Part shown: piece after piece, positions 25,613-32,899 of the stretch
Layout of the letters: every line of letters starts with the position of its first letter
Numbering within the stretch: position 1 is the stretch's first letter
Origin: Streptomyces sp. R28
GTDB taxonomy: Bacteria > Actinomycetota > Actinomycetes > Streptomycetales > Streptomycetaceae
Direction: 5' to 3'
DNA length: 64,000 nt
NCBI RefSeq assembly: GCF_041052385.1
Contig: NZ_CP163439.1
Coordinates: 9,971,001-10,035,000 of the forward strand
Made by a program: the position numbers and the translations under genes
Notes under the pieces: model-generated
Database searches by the model: none
The model's input: the letters and a program-made list of their open reading frames with translations, nothing else
What the model was told of the DNA's origin: nothing

Positions 25613-25995
25613 TCACAGCGTGCCCGGTGCGACCGCGCGGGCCATGGCCCGGTACCCGGCGTCGTTCGGGTGCAGGTGGTCGCCGCTGTCTTACGCGGGC
25701 GCGATCCGCTCCGGGTCCCGCGCGTCGGCGAGAGCCTTGTCGAAGTCGACGTAAGCGTCGTACGCACCGGACATCCGCACCCAGTGGTTGAACGCGCCGC
25801 TCACGGCGGCCGCGTGCTTGCCGTAGTGGTCGCAGCCGCCGAGCGGGAGCAGCGTCGCGCCCACGATCCGGACGCCCTTGGCCCGCGTCTGCCGTATCAA
25901 CTCCCGGTGGCCGTTGATGAGTTCGCGGGCGGAGACAGTCGGGGCGGGCTTGTAGGTGGGGCTGCCGGTCTCGCTGAAGCCGATGTCGTTGACTG
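25613..25995 (-). pseudogene. SGNH/GDSL hydrolase, 5'-truncated with internal stop
   Basis: The frame reads VNDIGFSETGSPTYK, ELINGHRELIRQTRAKGVRIVGATLLPLGG and NHWVRMSGAYDAYVDF, then hits a TAA at 25691, where TAC would restore DSGDHLHPNDAGYRAMARAV. DHLHPND is the catalytic Asp-x-x-His block of SGNH hydrolases. The N-terminal half with the GDSL serine is absent: at about 25995 the sequence switches abruptly to the start of a TnsB-like gene. A deletion or transposition fused two unrelated genes. Confidence 0.65.
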
Positions 25996-26097
25996 GCGCA
26001 GGAGAACCCGCCGTCCTTCGATCTCCGCGACGGTGAACTGCTCACCGTCGAAGGCGATCGGCAGGCCCGGTCGCAACATCGTCGTCCACTGGTTCAT
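25996..26097 (-). pseudogene. TnsB-like transposase, first 34 codons only
   Basis: The ATG at 26097 opens MNQWTTMLRPGLPIAFDGEQ and EIEGRRVLLRQ, the N-terminus I recall for Streptomyces Mu/TnsB-type DDE transposases. It overlaps the stop of the upstream TnsA-like gene by ATGA. The reading is cut off at about 25996 by the junction with the SGNH hydrolase remnant, so the catalytic core is missing. Confidence 0.5.
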
Positions 26098-26390
26098 CCA
26101 CGCCTCCGCAGGACGCACTCTCCAGACAGCGGCCGAGCCGCGAGGTCCGTGGTCAACCGCCCCGCCCACAACAGCGCCATCAGCGCCGGACGGGCTTCCT
26201 CGGGCTTCCTCGGGCTTCCGGCCCCCGGCCAGCCGCCGCTCGGCCAGCGCCAACTCATCGCCATCGACGACCTCCTGCCAAGCCCGTTCAACGCCGGCGG
26301 CAGGTACGACGCCAGCCGATAGGCGGCGAGGAACCTGATGTTCTCCAGCAAGATCGGCTCGGCGCCCGACCAGATCTCGTAAATTCGTCG
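26094..26390 (-). pseudogene. TnsA-like endonuclease subunit, C-terminal fragment with frameshift
   Basis: Reading from about 26390: IYEIWSGAEPILLENIRFLAAYR, then in a shifted frame VVDGDELALAERRLAGG, then RPALMALLWAGRLTTDLAARPLSG and LRRRG with a stop at 26094. This matches the C-terminal part of the TnsA-like subunit that precedes TnsB-type genes in Streptomyces Tn7-like elements, as I remember that family. The endonuclease core is missing upstream. Confidence 0.45.
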
Positions 26391-26507
26391 GTGGCGAGGG
26401 CGTGAGGCTTGGTGAACCTGACGCTGTTTCCATGCGTGCGGGGTGCTGCTGCGGGGCCGCTTGCGGGCTGTCCCGGGCGCTGATGGTGAGTGCTGCGGAT
26501 GAGGGGA

Positions 26508-27017
26508 TCAGCGGGAACGGGACGGGGTTGTGGTGGCCGACGGGGCGGGCCCGGCGGTCGTGGCCGGTGGCGTGCGGGTATCGGCGGCGGCACGCAGGCC
26601 CTTCGCGGCGCGGGCGAGGTCCGCGTGGCACTCGCCGATCCGGTCCATGAGGTGCTGGTGCCCGGTGGCGATCGCACGGGCGCGGGCGGGACAGGGGGCC
26701 TGGCGGGTGAGGTCGGCGAGAAGACCGAGGACGTGGACGGCCGCGCCGAGGGCAGCGGGGGCATGACCGGTGGGTGCGGCAGCTCGGGCGAGCGCCAGCG
26801 TGATGCCGCGGTGGCTGGCCGTGACCCGGTCCGGGTAGCGGGCGGCGGCTCGGTGGCGGAAGGCGCTCTCCCCGGCCAGGTAGCCCAGCAGGCGGGCCAG
26901 GTGGCGGACTTCGTCGTCCAGGATCTCGCTCAGTGCCGGCTCTGGGCGGATCTGGTCGGGGAGCGGGAGATGGTCGGCGATGGTGTTGAGCCGGTCGGCC
27001 ACGTCGTGCAGCAGCAT
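26508..27017 (-). CDS. Hypothetical helical protein (integrative-element type)
   Basis: The start was placed at the ATG at 27017; an AAGGAG site before a TTG at 27044 offers a start nine codons longer. The product (about 169 residues) is mainly helical, with LLHDVADRLNTIADHLPLP, ILDDEVRHLARLLGYLAGE and HQHLMDRIGECHADLARAAKGL segments, and ends in a Thr/Pro-rich tail. No membrane segments. It lies 50 bp downstream of the gene at 27068 and is probably co-transcribed. Function unknown. Confidence 0.6.
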   Translation of the reverse strand: MLLHDVADRLNTIADHLPLPDQIRPEPALSEILDDEVRHLARLLGYLAGESAFRHRAAARYPDRVTASHRGITLALARAAAPTGHAPAALGAAVHVLGLLADLTRQAPCPARARAIATGHQHLMDRIGECHADLARAAKGLRAAADTRTPPATTAGPAPSATTTPSRSR

Positions 27018-27067
27018 CCGCTGGTCGGGATCGGACAGCGGCAACTCCTTGATACGGGGCCCGGGTT

Positions 27068-27856
27068 CTACCGCCGGGCCGTGGATTTCGGGGAGGAGGA
27101 GACCGCCGGCAGCGTCTTGCTCGCAGCTGCGGGTCCCGGAGCGGGAGTCGGGAGGGGCACGGCGCGGCGGAAGTTGACCCCGATGCCCTGGAGGGTGAGG
27201 CGCTGGGCGGCGAGCTGCACCAGCAGGGCACGCTCCTTGGGGCTGTAGGAGCACGGCAGCACGAAGGCGAACTCACTCGGGCGGTACTGGAAGCGGCAGC
27301 CGAACAGCGTCATGCGCGCCTCTTCGGGAACCGAGTCGTACGGTGCTCCCACCACTCCGTCCGGGTACCAGACCAGCGTGAGGGTCTGTGCGACCTCGGG
27401 CGCGGGCTGTCGGTGCGGCGGCTCCGGCTGGACGAGGGCGTTGGTGCGGACTGCGTCCAGGGCCGCCCGGTAGCGGGGTAGCAGGCGTCGGGTGACCGCG
27501 GCGGCGGCGCGGACCGGATCGTTGGAGACCGCGATGCCGTTCGGCTCACGTACCGGGGAGATCTGGTGGTTCTTGAAGCCGTCGGGCTCCAACGCGGCCA
27601 CCACGAACTGGTACCGGAACAAGGGCCGGTCGGTGACGTAGAGCTCCTCTCCGTCGTGGCCGTACAGGATGGCGTGATGGCCGAGGACGTTCTGGCTGAC
27701 GATGTGATCGACGTGGCCGGCGTCCCACAGTCGTTCGGCGAAGGGGAACTGGTCCTCGTAGGCGGTGTGCTGGTGGTACTCACTCGTCCAGGTGCCGGGC
27801 AGGCGGAGGGCTAGGGCAGCAGCGAAGGAGTTCAGGTCGGTTCGGGGTGGAGGCAT
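27068..27856 (-). CDS. Hypothetical protein, intact relative of the broken gene at 19916-21334
   Basis: The start at 27856 (MPPPRTDLNSFAAALALRL) was chosen for an AGGA site and for its likeness to the N-terminus of the related pseudogene; a further ATG lies at 27916. The 262-residue product has LPGTWTSEYHQHTAYEDQF, LWDAGHVDHIVSQNVLGHHA and a central region of alternating strands and helices. Its C-terminal third has QYRPSEFAFVLPCSYSPKERALLVQLAAQRL. It has no known catalytic motif. Relatives are found on actinomycete integrative elements beside DUF317 and ParB-like genes, as here. Confidence 0.65.
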   Translation of the reverse strand: MPPPRTDLNSFAAALALRLPGTWTSEYHQHTAYEDQFPFAERLWDAGHVDHIVSQNVLGHHAILYGHDGEELYVTDRPLFRYQFVVAALEPDGFKNHQISPVREPNGIAVSNDPVRAAAAVTRRLLPRYRAALDAVRTNALVQPEPPHRQPAPEVAQTLTLVWYPDGVVGAPYDSVPEEARMTLFGCRFQYRPSEFAFVLPCSYSPKERALLVQLAAQRLTLQGIGVNFRRAVPLPTPAPGPAAASKTLPAVSSSPKSTARR

Positions 27857-27975
27857 GGGTTCCTGGAGGACGGGAGGTGTGTGATTCGCCCGTTGGGAGG
27901 CGGCGATCATGGTCATGCGGGCGTCACTGCGGGGTCCGGTGATCCGGCGGCTGAAGTGGACGCATCCGCGTGCGA

Positions 27976-28410
27976 TCACTCCCCTGCGGGAGACGACTTT
28001 GCCGGTTGGCCCCCCGGGGCGCGGTAGAAGACGTAGTGCCACATCATGGCGGCCACGACCGGACCGAGGACGGCGCGTACGGTGCCGGCCACCAGACCTG
28101 ACTCCGCGTACGCCGTGAAGACGTGCAGTCCTGTGATCACCCAGACCAGGACCTGCGCCAGTCCTGGAAGCAGCTGACTTTCGCGGCGGGCGAGTGGAGC
28201 CATCACGACGCTGGCCACCAACGCGAGTGCTCCCGCCACGACGAAGAGGATTTGCCCCACTGCGCTGGTCGTGCCGAGATAGTGGTCGGCGAAACGCCAG
28301 TTGGTGTCGGCGGTGTAAGCGGTACAGCAGACTGCCGAGATGGTGACTGCCAGGGACGTGGTGGTGTGCCGATGAGGCCGAGGCGCTATGGGCGTCACCG
28401 TCGTCTCCAC
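27976..28410 (-). CDS. Four-helix membrane protein (integrative-element type)
   Basis: The 144-residue product starts at a GTG. It has hydrophobic spans at about residues 18-36, 50-70, 84-103 and 108-127, separated by short polar loops, and a Pro/Gly-rich cytoplasmic end. The gene sits in a run of minus-strand accessory genes and may take part in conjugation or its control. The family is not recognised. Confidence 0.6.
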   Translation of the reverse strand: METTVTPIAPRPHRHTTTSLAVTISAVCCTAYTADTNWRFADHYLGTTSAVGQILFVVAGALALVASVVMAPLARRESQLLPGLAQVLVWVITGLHVFTAYAESGLVAGTVRAVLGPVVAAMMWHYVFYRAPGGQPAKSSPAGE

Positions 28411-28490
28411 CGTGGTCGCGGACTGGGTGTGGCTGGCGCGGATCTGTTCGGCGGTGCGGCCGTGGTTGTCGTACGGCTCGGAATCGGGGT

Positions 28491-30314
28491 TCAGAACGGT
28501 CCTGTCGTGATGAGGGCTCGGGTTCGTCCCGCTGGCCCGGCGGCGACTACGCGGTCCGGGGGGGTGCCCCTATGTCCTTGGTCAAGGGAAACGGGGGTGC
28601 GTTGGGTCGGCGGTCCGGGCAGCATGGCGGGGTGAGCGACCTGCTGTGGGATGACGTGAAGTGCTTCTTCGACCTGGACTTGATGGGGTCGTTGCCGGAC
28701 GTGCGTGTCCCGAATGCCTCGGTGGAGGACTGGCAGGCGGTCCTCGACCTTGTCGCGGAGAAGGGCTGGAAGTGCGAGTACTCCGAGGGAGAGACGGTGC
28801 TTCCGGTGCCCCGGGCGGAGGCCGTGCTGTCCCGTGCGGCGGATGCCGAGTGCCCGGACCTGCGGGTCTGGCCGACCGCCGATGTGTTGGCGATCTTCAG
28901 CTTCCACGCTGACGACGAAGTCGACTTCGACGTCGACCTGCGGGAGTTGCAGGGCCAGGACCGACTTGATGTGCTCTGCGGCTTCCTTCGGGAGATCGGG
29001 CGGCGGTTGGGCAAGCCGGTACTCATGGACCCGGAGGGCGAGTGCGGCCATCCGGTGCTCGGCTTCGACGTCGAGGCTGATCGAGTCGTTCTCCTTGCAG
29101 ACCCGCAGGTCAGTGACTGGGGCTGACGGCCGCGGTTCGTAGAAGGTGCCGTCGCGGAGCATGGCGAAGACGACGTCGGCTCGGCGTCTGGCGAGGCAGA
29201 GCAGGGCCTGGGTGTGGTGCTTGCCCTGGGCGATCTTCTTGTCGTAGTAGGCCGGGGAGGCCGGGTCGCCGAGCGCCGCGAACGCCGAGAGGAAGAAGGC
29301 CCGCTTGAGCTGCTTGTTCCCTCTCCGGGAAGGCTGTTCGCCGCGGATCGATGAGCCCGAGCTCCGGGTCGCCGGGGCGAGACCCGCGTAGGCGGCCAGG
29401 TGGCCGGCGGTCGGGAAGGTGCTGCCGTCGCCGACCTCGATCAGGATGCGTGCTCCGGTCCTGACACCGACTCCCGGCATCGACGTCAGGACCTGGGAAA
29501 GAGGGTGTGCCGCCAGTAGTTCCTCGATCCGCCCGGCGAGCAGTTTCCGCTGGTCGAGCACGGCCGTCAGCGACGCGGCGAGGCTCGGGACGATCAGCGA
29601 GCCCGCCTCGGTGCCGGGAGCGGTCACGGTCTGCTCGTCGAGGGCAGCGAAGATCTCGTCGACCAGGCGCTCGGCCATTCTGGGGGCCTTCGGCCGTAAC
29701 AGCGTGACCAGCCGGCGCCTGCCCGCCTTGCGGATCTGGGCGGGCGAACCGAAGCGTTCCAACATGGCCAGGACAGCCTGATGCTGCAGCCGCGGCCCGA
29801 GCACACGTTCCAGCGAGGGGTGGATCTGGGTCAGCAGGCCGTGCAGCCGGTTCGTGACCCTGGTGGCTTCGCCGGCCAGGTCGTCGTCGAAGCCGACGAT
29901 CATCTCCAGCTCGGCGATTGTCTCGTCCTCCCCGTCGAGCGCCCGCAGCGTGTGGGGCATCGCGCGGGCCGCGTCCGCGATGATGAACGCGTCCCTCGCG
30001 TCCGTCTTCGCCTCACCCGGGTAGAGGTCGGCGATCCGCCGTATCGTCCCTGCCGGCAGGTAGGCGACCGGGCAGCCCATGTCCCGCGCGACCGCCAGCG
30101 GCAAGGCCCCGATCGAAGCCGGCTGATCGACCACGACCAGCACCGTTCCGTGCTTGGCCTGGAGTTTCGCGAACAGCTCGCGGAGCTTGGGTTCGGTGTT
30201 GGGCAGGCGCTTGTCGAACGCCTTCTTTCCGGTCGGGGTGACGGCGGTGGCGTGGTGTTCGCCCTTGCCGACGTCCAGGCCGAGGAAGACGTCGATGTCG
30301 CCGGTGTCGATCAC
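28491..30314 (-). CDS. IS110-family transposase with read-through C-terminal extension
   Basis: The GTG at 30314 opens a 607-residue frame. Residues about 1-160 form the DEDD RuvC-like domain (FLGLDVGKGEHH, LVVVDQPASIGA, KTDARDAFIIADAAR). Residues about 270-360 form the Transposase_20 domain (LTSMPGVGVRTGARILIEVGDG, AYAGLAPATRSSGSS, RRGNKQLKRAFF). The native protein should stop near FYEPRPSAPVTD (about residue 405). Here no stop is met at the element's end and the frame runs 200 codons antisense through the neighbouring gene. The enzyme core looks complete. IS110 enzymes act with a structured bridge RNA encoded at the element's end. Confidence 0.8.
   Translation of the reverse strand: MIDTGDIDVFLGLDVGKGEHHATAVTPTGKKAFDKRLPNTEPKLRELFAKLQAKHGTVLVVVDQPASIGALPLAVARDMGCPVAYLPAGTIRRIADLYPGEAKTDARDAFIIADAARAMPHTLRALDGEDETIAELEMIVGFDDDLAGEATRVTNRLHGLLTQIHPSLERVLGPRLQHQAVLAMLERFGSPAQIRKAGRRRLVTLLRPKAPRMAERLVDEIFAALDEQTVTAPGTEAGSLIVPSLAASLTAVLDQRKLLAGRIEELLAAHPLSQVLTSMPGVGVRTGARILIEVGDGSTFPTAGHLAAYAGLAPATRSSGSSIRGEQPSRRGNKQLKRAFFLSAFAALGDPASPAYYDKKIAQGKHHTQALLCLARRRADVVFAMLRDGTFYEPRPSAPVTDLRVCKENDSISLDVEAEHRMAALALRVHEYRLAQPPPDLPKEAAEHIKSVLALQLPQVDVEVDFVVSVEAEDRQHIGGRPDPQVRALGIRRTGQHGLRPGHRKHRLSLGVLALPALLRDKVEDRLPVLHRGIRDTHVRQRPHQVQVEEALHVIPQQVAHPAMLPGPPTQRTPVSLDQGHRGTPPDRVVAAGPAGRTRALITTGPF
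28632..29126 (+). CDS. Conserved hypothetical protein next to the IS110 insertion
   Basis: The GTG at 28632 gives VSDLLWDDVKCFFDLDLMGS as the start of a 164-residue acidic protein with VEDWQAVLDLVAEKGWKCEYSEG (about 28-50), LRVWPTADVLAIFSFHADDEVDFDVDLRELQ and GHPVLGFDVEADRVVLLADP. The sequence looks well-conserved and complete; only the last few residues may have been altered by the adjacent insertion element. On the opposite strand the IS110 frame reads through this whole gene, so one of the two overlapping frames must be accidental here. I judge the plus-strand protein to be real. Function unknown. Confidence 0.7.
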   Translation: MSDLLWDDVKCFFDLDLMGSLPDVRVPNASVEDWQAVLDLVAEKGWKCEYSEGETVLPVPRAEAVLSRAADAECPDLRVWPTADVLAIFSFHADDEVDFDVDLRELQGQDRLDVLCGFLREIGRRLGKPVLMDPEGECGHPVLGFDVEADRVVLLADPQVSDWG

Positions 30315-30560
30315 GTGCAGGCCCTTCCATCACGCTTTCGTCCGGCCTTGCCTCGGCACCGAGCTGCCACATCCACGTTACGGAGAGTTCTTCCGGCCCG
30401 GGTTGGAGCCGGTGCTCAAGCCCCTCATCAGCGGTCCGTCGATGCCTTCGGACCCGGTGACACCACCCCCCGGATCATCAACAACAGGAGGGGGAAGTCA
30501 TGCCGGACCCGAAGGCCGGAGGCCCCATTGCGGAGCCGATGAAGACGGTAACGGGGGGGA
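29105..30560 (-). mobile_element. IS110-family insertion sequence (ends approximate)
   Basis: The element comprises the transposase core and roughly 250 bp of non-coding DNA upstream of it (30315-30560), where IS110-group elements encode their bridge RNA. IS110 elements lack long inverted repeats, so the exact ends cannot be fixed by eye. The low-coordinate end lies at or close to the 3' end of the plus-strand gene at 28632. Confidence 0.6.
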
Positions 30561-30606
30561 GGAGCGTGGAGCGGAGCGTCGGACGTGTGAGGGTGGCCGG
30601 GCCGGT

Positions 30607-30786
30607 CTACGGCTCGTCGAACGCGAGGTCGTCGAGGGTGCCCTGCTGGTAGTGGAAGACGGCCTCTTCGAGCGGGCCGAGCCGCTCGAACGATGGGTGC
30701 TCCCGGAAGTCATCCATGCGGTCGCCGACGTACCGCTGCTTGGCTGCCTCAGCCGCGATGATGTGGACGGTGTTCCGGGAGGACAC
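30607..30786 (-). CDS. Small hypothetical protein
   Basis: The 59-residue product starts at a GTG at 30786, six bases after the stop of the upstream gene. The sequence VSSRNTVHIIAAEAAKQRY, then MDDFREHPSFERLGPLEEAVFHYQQG and DDLAFDEP is acidic and helical. Tight spacing suggests it is the last gene of the ParB-like operon. No family recognised. Confidence 0.5.
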   Translation of the reverse strand: MSSRNTVHIIAAEAAKQRYVGDRMDDFREHPSFERLGPLEEAVFHYQQGTLDDLAFDEP

Positions 30787-30792
30787 ACGGCC

Positions 30793-31107
30793 TCACTGGG
30801 CCGTGTCGGTGGGGGTGGAGTCCTTCATCGACACCCAGATGCCGCCGCCGAGCCGGAGGATGCTGTCCGGGTGGTACAGCCCGCCGGTCTTGCGGTGGCG
30901 GCGCGGGCTGTGGCGTTCGCCGAGGTCACGGGTCATCCCCGCGGCGGCCTTGTGGATGGTTGCCTCGAACAGTTCCTTTTCCTGGCGGAGCCGTTCGCAG
31001 ATCGCCTCGTACAAGTCGTCCGTGTGGATGCGTCCGATATCGGTGGTGACCTGTTGGGCGGCTTCCAGGGCGATCTTGCGCAGGGCCGGGTCGGATACGC
31101 GGATCAC
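30793..31107 (-). CDS. Hypothetical protein in the ParB-like operon
   Basis: The 104-residue product starts at a GTG overlapping the stop of the upstream frame (GTGA). It has IRVSDPALRKIALEAAQQV, DDLYEAICERLRQEKELFEATIHKAAAG (helical, about residues 30-57) and a basic RHSPRRHRKTGG segment that could contact DNA. The close coupling to a ParB-type gene suggests a role in plasmid or integrative-element maintenance. No family recognised. Confidence 0.6.
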   Translation of the reverse strand: MIRVSDPALRKIALEAAQQVTTDIGRIHTDDLYEAICERLRQEKELFEATIHKAAAGMTRDLGERHSPRRHRKTGGLYHPDSILRLGGGIWVSMKDSTPTDTAQ

Positions 31108-31956
31108 GGAAGGTCACGCTCCTTCCACACCGCCGCCATCTCGGCCAGCGCCGTTGCCGCGTGCTCGATCACCTTGCGGGTCACGGCGCGTCCGGGCGGC
31201 GCGAGTTCGGGGTCGTACAGGGCGAAAGTGCGGGTGCCCCGGACCTGCGCGAGTGAGGGCAGCACCTCGCACACCAGCTGGGTGGCGACCCGGCGCTGGC
31301 GCAGGTCCTCCTCTACGCGGGCCTTGCGCTCCGCCCAGGCACCCTGCAGTGTCAGCTCCTGCGCGGCAACGCGGTCGGCGAGCTGAGGGTCCTCCTCGCG
31401 CAGCCGGGCAAGCTGCGCCTCATCTGAGTCGGCCTGCGCCTTGTTCTGCCGGGCGACGGCGTACGCCTCGTCGAGGCCCATGTCGCCGCTGATCACCGGG
31501 TCTACGAGGTCGGGTGCGTGCTGCAGGACGGTGCTCGCGCGCCCCATCACGGCCAGGGCGACGCCGAGCTGTTTCCGAAACGGAACGCGCGCTCTGTTCC
31601 GAGCCGGAACGGCCGCCTTGTTCCGAAACGGAACGGGCTTTGACGGTGATCATCGCGGACTGTCCCTTGGTCAGGCTGCGGCGCCGCAGGTTGACGGACA
31701 GGACATAGACGTCGGGGGTGTCGCCCTCGAAGGTGACGAAGGCCGGTTCGGTACCGGCGCGTTCGCATGCGGCGAGCCGGCCGCGCCCGTCGAGGATGCG
31801 TCCTTGCCGGTCGAGGACGATGGGCTGCAGGAGCCCGTTTTCCTGAATGTCGTGGGCGAGGGCCGCCAGCTCGTCCTCATCGAGCAGCGGGATGAGCGAG
31901 GCGGTCGGGTGTGATTCGATGATGTCTCCGACCAATCGACTCGAGCCCTTTCCCAT
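31104..31956 (-). pseudogene. ParB-like nuclease-domain protein gene with one-base frameshift
   Basis: The start at 31956 (MGKGSSRLVGDIIESH) was preferred, although the frame is open to 32079. The ParB N-terminal domain is clear: LIPLLDEDELAALAHDIQENGLLQPIVLD, GRILDGRGRLAACERAG and VYVLSVNLRRRSLTKGQ. The protein then runs into three RSxSE repeats, and the third is out of frame because of one extra A. Removing it joins the sequence to LGVALAVMGRASTVLQHAPDLVD, a helix-turn-helix-like stretch, and on to KERDLP at 31104. As it stands, two products could be made: an N-terminal piece ending in junk at 31420, and a piece from the ATG at 31550. Confidence 0.7.
31571..31634 (-). repeat. Three palindromic iterons with 24-bp period inside the parB-like gene
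   Basis: Copies GTTCCGAAACGGAAC (31620-31634), GTTCCGAGCCGGAAC (31596-31610) and GTTTCCGAAACGGAAC (31571-31586, one extra base) are separated by 9 bp. Each is an inverted repeat of GTTCCG/CGGAAC. The 24-bp period also encodes the peptide repeat RSVSEQGG/RSGSEQSA/RSVSE. Confidence 0.85.
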
Positions 31957-32105
31957 GCCCGGACCGAAACCGTAGTCCGGCCAACAGCCGTTCGCACCGT
32001 CCTGCAAAATTGCAAACGGAACCCGGAACTCACCCAGCAGGCGCCGTCGAAGGTCACCGTAAGTAACCACCACGCACACCTAATGCCAAAAAATTCCACC
32101 TTCCG

Positions 32106-32123
32106 CCCCGGAACGCTCCGGGG
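32106..32123. terminator. Hairpin CCCCGGA-ACGC-TCCGGGG
   Basis: A perfect 7-bp stem with a tetraloop lies about 150 bp upstream of the parB-like start. It could be an operator or terminator bounding the accessory region. The palindrome TGCAAAATTGCA at about 32003-32014 is another candidate operator for the same gene. Confidence 0.4.
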
Positions 32124-32857
32124 TGGTCAGATACCGACACCATCACCTGAAAGTCGACCTATAGCCACAGCGTCAACGCCACTCGTTCAGGTGAGGTGTG
32201 GGTGTGCGATTCCCGACCGCTCATGCAAATGCACCGATGGATGACCAGACGGGAATGCGTTGGCATGTCGCGTACCCGCTTTCGGACCGTGACGGCTTGG
32301 GCGTCGGGCCACACGTCCATGACTGCTCCTGCGCGGCCTGCCGATCGGCGGCCTACTTCGGTCTCAAGCGGCGCCATGTCGGCCAGCTCCCCGTGCAGGG
32401 CGTCGACCAGCGCCCGCTGTTCGTCCGGGCGGTTACCGGTGGTGCCCGACCAGCTCGTGCCATTGGGAACTGCACGTGACGATCGAGATCGTCGCCGACG
32501 CCCTTGATAGCTCTGCCCGACCAGCCGGACTGACCCTCTTGCAGGCCAATCGGCCACTGGGCCTACGGGGACAGGCGGCCGTCCTGTCTTCCCGTACAGC
32601 CGGAGCGTCCGAGTGCACACGGCCTGGTGCCGTCAGAGCACCCCAGGCCCGCAATAAGGTGCCGCCCCTCGGCGGCGGTGGGAACGGGGCGGCGCCTGCG
32701 CAACCTCAGTGGCGACACCGGGCTGGACCATCAGCGACGATCTCGTCCGGCAGAGGAGGTGTCAGCACACTCAGCCCCGTGATCGTCAGGACCAACAGGC
32801 GGCAAAGCGACGACCTTTCGGTACGAGGTACAGGAGGTGCGCGGGGCTGTCGGCAGA
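32124..32857. other. 730-bp junction between accessory region and polyene cluster, no supported gene
   Basis: A minus-strand frame at about 32230-32440 (DEQRALVDALHGELADMAPL, AVMDVWPDAQAV) looks protein-like but lacks a credible start and end. It may be a decayed gene. Nothing else is supported. Confidence 0.4.
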
Positions 32858-32873
32858 CTAGGGCTTTTCTCAG
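32858..32873. promoter_or_regulatory. Candidate PAS-LuxR (PimM-type) operator
   Basis: CTAGGGCTTTTCTCAG agrees at 13 of 16 positions with the PimM consensus CTVGGGAWWTCCCBAG. It lies 27 bp before the thioesterase start, where it would cover a -35 box with a very short leader. Confidence 0.6.
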
Positions 32874-32899
32874 TTGGGACGCTGGTTGGATCCGGAACC

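Noticed and set aside
32159..32620. Minus-strand frame with a protein-like middle part
   Set aside because: A short stretch looks coding, but start, end and family are unclear, so I list the region only as a gap.
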